A stretch of DNA of 64,000 nt, from positions 434,001-498,000 of the forward strand of contig NZ_CP017146.1 in the NCBI RefSeq assembly GCF_009930795.1, in the 5' to 3' direction. The stretch is from Marisediminicola antarctica (GTDB lineage Bacteria; Actinomycetota; Actinomycetes; Actinomycetales; Microbacteriaceae). Under the pieces are notes generated by a model. The model was not told where the DNA came from and made no database searches. It worked only from the letters and a program-made list of their open reading frames with translations. Positions 60,205 to 64,000 of this stretch are shown in pieces (position 1 is the first letter of the stretch; each line of letters opens with the position of its first letter). Both the position numbers and the translations under genes were made by a program.

Positions 60205-60309
60205 CTAGCCGCCGAACAGCGCGGTAACCCTCGTCAGGGTCATGAAGATCCCATAGGCCAGCGGAACGCCGACAAGCGCCCAGACGATCGCGATTCGTGC
60301 CTTGGTCAT
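60205..60309 (-). CDS. 34-residue MFS transporter small partner
   Basis: A 34-residue single-span membrane peptide, MTKARIAIVWALVGVPLAYG then IFMTLTRVTALFGG. Its ATG overlaps the stop of the OFA-type MFS gene (ATGA), and very small proteins of this kind accompany OFA transporters in other actinobacteria. A role in transporter stability is inference. Confidence 0.7.
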   Translation of the reverse strand: MTKARIAIVWALVGVPLAYGIFMTLTRVTALFGG

Positions 60310-61703
60310 TTTCTGTCTCCTGCGAGCTCGAGGTCTTCGGGGCGGACAACGACGGATTCGTGGAAGCGGTCAGACACCGGCTTGACCATGAGGTTGGCGA
60401 TGAAGCCGACCACGAGCAGTGCCGCCATGGTGAGCAGCGCCGGCTGGTAGGCCTGGGCGGTCAGTTCACCGGGCGTCCCCTGGGCGTCCAGGAATCCGTT
60501 GACGATAAGCGGTCCCGCGATGCCGGCAGCCGACCACGCGGTGAGCAGGCGGCCGTGGATGGCGCCCACCTGGAAGGTGCCGAACAGGTCGCGCAGGTAG
60601 GCCGGCACGGTCGCGAATCCGCCGCCGTAGAACGAGATGATGATGAACGCGAGCACGACGTAGAGTGCCGTCGTGCTGGAGCCGAGCAGCGCGAGCAACA
60701 CGTAGGCGACGGTTCCGACACCCAGGTACACCATGTAAATGCGCTTGCGGCCGGTCACGTCCGACGTGGACGACCAGACGAACCGGCCACCCATGTTGGC
60801 GATCGACAGCAGGCCCACGAAGCCACCCGCGACGACGGCGGTCACGAGCGACGTTCCGTCGGGCTGGCGGAAGAAGTCCTGGATCATCGGGGCGGCCTGC
60901 TCGAGGATGCCGATTCCGGCTGTCACGTTGCAGAACAGCACGATCCAGACGAGCCAGAACTGCTTGGTCTTGATCGAGTTCGCGGCGGAGACGTTGTTGT
61001 TCGTTACGAGCGACTTGACCTTGACCTTGCTGGCGTCGAAGCCGGCCGGCTTCCAGTCCGCGGCGGGCACCTTGATGGTGAATGCACCCAACATCATGTA
61101 CGCGAGGTAGATGACGGCGAGCGTGAGGAACAGCTTGGCGACCGCGTCGCCACTCGCGACCCAGCCCTCGACTCCCGAGTTGGGGTCGTAGAACGCCATG
61201 AGCGCCGTGGAAACGGGGCTCGCGATGAGCGCGCCACCGCCGAAGCCCATGATCGCCATGCCGGTGGCCAGCCCCGGGCGGTCGGGGAACCACTTGATCA
61301 GCGTCGACACGGGGGAGATGTACCCGATTCCGAGGCCGATGCCGCCGATGACGCCGTAGCCGAGGTAGACGAGCCAGAGCTGGCTGGAGAAGATGCCCAT
61401 CGAGCCGATGAGGAACCCGCTCGACCAGAACAGGCCCGCGACGAACATCGCCTTGCGGGGACCGCTGCGGTCGACCCAGGTGCCCATGACGGCGGCGGAG
61501 AGGCCCAGCATCACGATCGCGATCGAGAAGATGAACCCGATCTGCGTCAGGCTCACGTCGAAGTGCTCCACGAGGGCGGTCTTGTACACGCTCGTCGCGT
61601 AGGCCTGGCCGATGGACAGGTGCACCGCGAGGGCGGCAGGGGGAATGAGCCAGCGGTTGAAACCCGGAGGGGCGATGGTGTGGTCGCGGTCAAGCCAACT
61701 CAT
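60306..61703 (-). CDS. MFS transporter, oxalate/formate antiporter (OFA) family
   Basis: A 465-residue MFS permease with about 12 transmembrane helices. Opening GFNRWLIPPAALAVHLSIGQ and AYATSVYKTALVEHFD, VDRSGPRKAMFVAGLFWSSG between helices 2 and 3, and GIGLGIGYISPVSTLIKWFP are typical of the OFA group, which includes the oxalate:formate exchanger OxlT. Start at 61703 after GAGGAGA; the frame further upstream is not coding-like. Adjacent FdhF/YdeP genes make a small carboxylate, possibly formate, a reasonable but unproven substrate. Confidence 0.82.
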   Translation of the reverse strand: MSWLDRDHTIAPPGFNRWLIPPAALAVHLSIGQAYATSVYKTALVEHFDVSLTQIGFIFSIAIVMLGLSAAVMGTWVDRSGPRKAMFVAGLFWSSGFLIGSMGIFSSQLWLVYLGYGVIGGIGLGIGYISPVSTLIKWFPDRPGLATGMAIMGFGGGALIASPVSTALMAFYDPNSGVEGWVASGDAVAKLFLTLAVIYLAYMMLGAFTIKVPAADWKPAGFDASKVKVKSLVTNNNVSAANSIKTKQFWLVWIVLFCNVTAGIGILEQAAPMIQDFFRQPDGTSLVTAVVAGGFVGLLSIANMGGRFVWSSTSDVTGRKRIYMVYLGVGTVAYVLLALLGSSTTALYVVLAFIIISFYGGGFATVPAYLRDLFGTFQVGAIHGRLLTAWSAAGIAGPLIVNGFLDAQGTPGELTAQAYQPALLTMAALLVVGFIANLMVKPVSDRFHESVVVRPEDLELAGDRK

Positions 61704-61894
61704 AGTGTGTATCTCCTCATTGAGACGAACGCGGCACGCCAAACGGCAGCGGCGCATCCGCCACTGCTGGGCATCTGGGGTCCCCCGTCGGCCGATCGGC
61801 CGCGTTTGCCACAGTAGCTTCTTCTTTCCCATCAAGAAACATGCATTTGCATTTTCGGTCGATTACTTCGCATATTTCGGGGCAAGATGGGCCT
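61704..61894. promoter_or_regulatory. Divergent promoter region, AT-rich
   Basis: About 190 bases between the MFS gene (minus) and the second YdeP-type gene (plus), with an AT-rich core around 61830-61880. CAAGAT at 61883-61888 is six bases before the plus-strand ATG and fits the leaderless spacing. No operator is recognised. Confidence 0.4.
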
Positions 61895-64000
61895 ATGACA
61901 CGTGGAGCACCGGTCGAGGACATCAACGAAGACAACCTCACCATCAAGAAGCCCAAAAAGTCCGCAGCAGGCGTGGAAGCGGTGCTCGTCGCCCTCGATC
62001 GCGGCGTCGCCCAGGCGGGAGTGGTGCGCACCGCCCGCTCATTGCTGCGGCTGAACCAACGCGATGGCACCGACTGTCCCGGATGCGCCTGGCCCGAGTC
62101 GCAGGGACACCGCAAGACCGCGGAGTTTTGCGAGAACGGAGCGAAGGCCGTCGCCGAGGAGGCGACGCTGCGCACTGTCACGCCCGAATTCTGGGCGAAG
62201 CACTCGATCGCCGAGCTGGCTGAGAAGACCGAGTATTGGCTCGGCAACCAGGGCCGCATCACCCACCCCGTCGTCATCCGCCCGGGCGACACCCATTATT
62301 CGCAGATCTCCTGGGACGACGCGTTCGAGCTCATCGGCGAGTCCATCCGCGCCACCGTGCCGGAGCGCACCGTCTTCTACACCTCAGGGCGCACCGCCAA
62401 TGAGGCCGCGTTCATGTACCAGCTGTTCGCCCGGTCGATCGGCACCAACAACCTGCCCGACTGCTCGAATATGTGCCACGAGTCCTCGGGCTCGGCGCTC
62501 AACCCGACCATCGGCATCGGCAAGGGCACCGTTTCTCTAGAGGATATTCACCAGGCGGAATTGATCTTCGTCATCGGGCAGAACCCGGGCACGAATCATC
62601 CGCGGATGCTGTCTGCTCTCGCCGAATGCAAAGACAACGGCGGCAAGATCGTCGCCGTCAATCCGCTGCCCGAGGCTGGCCTGTTCAACTTCAAGGACCC
62701 GCAGACCGCTTCAGGAGTGCTCGGAAACGGCACGAACCTCGCCGATGAGTTTCTGCAGATCAAGGTCGGGGCCGACCTCGCGCTGTTCCAGGCCCTCGGC
62801 CATCTGCTGCTCGAGGAGGAGGAGCGCGTTCCCGGCTCCGTTGTCGACCACGAGTTCGTCGCCGCGAACACCGACGGCATCGACGCCTACCGCGCCGCCC
62901 GGAAGACCATCGACTGGGACGAGACCGAGGCGGCCACCGGCCTCTCCAGGCTCGAGATCGCGAAGGTCGCCCAGATGATGGTCACGTCGAAGGCGACCAT
63001 CATCTGCTGGGCGCTGGGTCTCACCCAGCAGCCGCACTCGGTCAACACGCTCAAGGAGATCATCAACCTGCTCCTACTGCAGGGCAACTTCGGCAAGCCG
63101 GGCGCGGGGGCCTGCCCCGTACGCGGGCACTCCAACGTGCAGGGCGACCGCACGATGGGTGTCTGGGAGAAGCCGAAGGAGTGGATGCTCGATGCTCTCG
63201 ACAAGGAGTTCGGCATCACGTCGCCGCGCGAGCACGGCCTCGACTCGGTCGACACCGTCGAGGCGTTCGAGAACGACGAGGTTGACGTCTTCGTCTCGAT
63301 GGGCGGCAACTTTGCCCTCGCGTGCTCAGACACCGTGGCGCTCGAGGGAGCGATGCAGCGTGTGGGCCTGACCGTCTCGGTGTCCACGAAGCCGAACCGG
63401 TCGCACGTCATGCACGGACGCACCTCGCTCATCCTGCCGACGCTCGGCCGCACCGACACCGACGACAAGCATCCGGGTGGGCGCCAGGTTCTCTCGGTCG
63501 AGGACTCGATGTCGGTTGTGCGCACGACACAGGGTCGGCTCACGCCGGTCTCAGATCACCTGCTCGCCGAGCCCGTGATCGTCGCCCGGATGGCCAGGGC
63601 CACGCTTGGTGACGACCACCCGGTCAACTGGAAGGGCATGGCCGAGGATTACGACGTCATCCGCGACCACATCGCGCGAGTGCTGCCCGGGTTCGAGGAC
63701 TTCAACAAGCGGCTCAAGACGAAGAACGGCTTTGTGCTGCCGAACCCGCCGCGCGACACCCGTAGCTTCGCGACCGACATTGGGCTGGCACGGTTTACCG
63801 TGAGCCCGCTGGAGTACCTGACCCCACCGGCTGGCCACCTCATCCTGCAGACCATGCGCAGCCACGACCAGTACAACACCACGTTCTACGGGCTGGATGA
63901 CCGCTACCGTGGCATCTCCGGAGGACGTCGCGTGATCCTGATCAACAAGGATGACGCGGTCGACATGGGATTCGCGGATGGCGACATGGTCGACGTCATC
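61895..64000 (+). CDS. FdhF/YdeP-family molybdopterin oxidoreductase, 3'-truncated by window
   Basis: The first 702 codons of a second YdeP-type molybdenum oxidoreductase; the gene runs off the window. It starts at the ATG six bases after CAAGAT. Motifs parallel the first copy: CPGCAWPES and EFCENGAKAV near the N-terminus, NNLPDCSNMCHESSGSALNP with the likely Mo-ligand Cys (about residue 195), IGQNPGTNHPRMLSA, VRGHSNVQGDRTMGVWEKP, and MRSHDQYNTTFYGLDDRYRG near the end. The two copies are clearly divergent, so this is not a recent duplication. Same unresolved substrate question. Confidence 0.9.
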   Translation, partial: MTRGAPVEDINEDNLTIKKPKKSAAGVEAVLVALDRGVAQAGVVRTARSLLRLNQRDGTDCPGCAWPESQGHRKTAEFCENGAKAVAEEATLRTVTPEFWAKHSIAELAEKTEYWLGNQGRITHPVVIRPGDTHYSQISWDDAFELIGESIRATVPERTVFYTSGRTANEAAFMYQLFARSIGTNNLPDCSNMCHESSGSALNPTIGIGKGTVSLEDIHQAELIFVIGQNPGTNHPRMLSALAECKDNGGKIVAVNPLPEAGLFNFKDPQTASGVLGNGTNLADEFLQIKVGADLALFQALGHLLLEEEERVPGSVVDHEFVAANTDGIDAYRAARKTIDWDETEAATGLSRLEIAKVAQMMVTSKATIICWALGLTQQPHSVNTLKEIINLLLLQGNFGKPGAGACPVRGHSNVQGDRTMGVWEKPKEWMLDALDKEFGITSPREHGLDSVDTVEAFENDEVDVFVSMGGNFALACSDTVALEGAMQRVGLTVSVSTKPNRSHVMHGRTSLILPTLGRTDTDDKHPGGRQVLSVEDSMSVVRTTQGRLTPVSDHLLAEPVIVARMARATLGDDHPVNWKGMAEDYDVIRDHIARVLPGFEDFNKRLKTKNGFVLPNPPRDTRSFATDIGLARFTVSPLEYLTPPAGHLILQTMRSHDQYNTTFYGLDDRYRGISGGRRVILINKDDAVDMGFADGDMVDVI

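Noticed and set aside
1-64000. tRNA, rRNA, insertion sequences, replication origin
   Set aside because: None was recognised on either strand by reading; a dedicated tRNA/rRNA search could still find something missed.

Overview
The window is high-GC DNA from an actinobacterium, most likely a motile member of the Microbacteriaceae. The evidence is the GC-rich codon use, GTG/TTG starts, many leaderless genes (a TANNNT -10 box 6-7 bases before the start codon), a Zur-type zinc regulon, cysteine-free bL33/uS14 ribosomal proteins, a DUF7882-like protein, a DUF222-HNH protein and a single large flagellar locus without L/P-ring genes. The family assignment is inference; no rRNA or tRNA gene is present to confirm it.

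Layout. 1-3.8 kb: a ferric-iron ABC importer (binding protein cut by the window edge, fused permease, ATPase with an unusual linker). 4.2-7.0 kb: a DUF222/HNH protein, a nested tandem-repeat patch and a small holin-like membrane protein. 7.1-11.9 kb: a HisC/Pat-type aminotransferase followed by E1-alpha, E1-beta and E2 of a 2-oxo-acid dehydrogenase. 11.9-15.2 kb: zinc importer znuA-znuC-znuB and its regulator zur, with three Zur-box candidates. 15.3-19.0 kb: PEP synthase, rpmB-rpmG-rpsN and HU. 19.0-25.6 kb: an intergenic repeat family, a CopD/CtaG copper/cytochrome-oxidase assembly protein, an unknown anchored protein, a Pif1-type helicase preceded by a leaderless mini-ORF, two small membrane proteins and a dienelactone-hydrolase homologue lacking its nucleophile.

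25.6-52.5 kb is a nearly complete flagellar locus. A leftward operon (flgN-flgK-flgL-fliW) diverges from fliA (sigma-28), fliC, fliD-fliS-fliT-like, then flgBC-fliEFGHIJK-flgDE, flbD-motAB, and fliMNOPQR-flhBA-flhF-like-csrA. Five sites with the exact geometry TAAC-N15-GCCGAnAG head these operons, so FliA appears to control structural, motor and export genes as well as flagellin. FliW at one end, CsrA at the other, and two CACGGA sites in the fliC leader (one over the Shine-Dalgarno) point to FliW-CsrA control of flagellin translation. No flgF/flgG, flgM, flhG or che genes are in the window.

52.5-64 kb is a mixed region: a DUF7882-like protein, two overlapping alpha/beta hydrolases, a REC-GAF protein, small proteins (one behind a clear LexA box), a DUF6457-like protein, and a molybdenum locus in which two FdhF/YdeP-type oxidoreductases flank an LLM-oxidoreductase pseudogene, a cupin and an OFA-type MFS transporter with a 34-residue partner. 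The second YdeP paralogue runs off the right end of the window.
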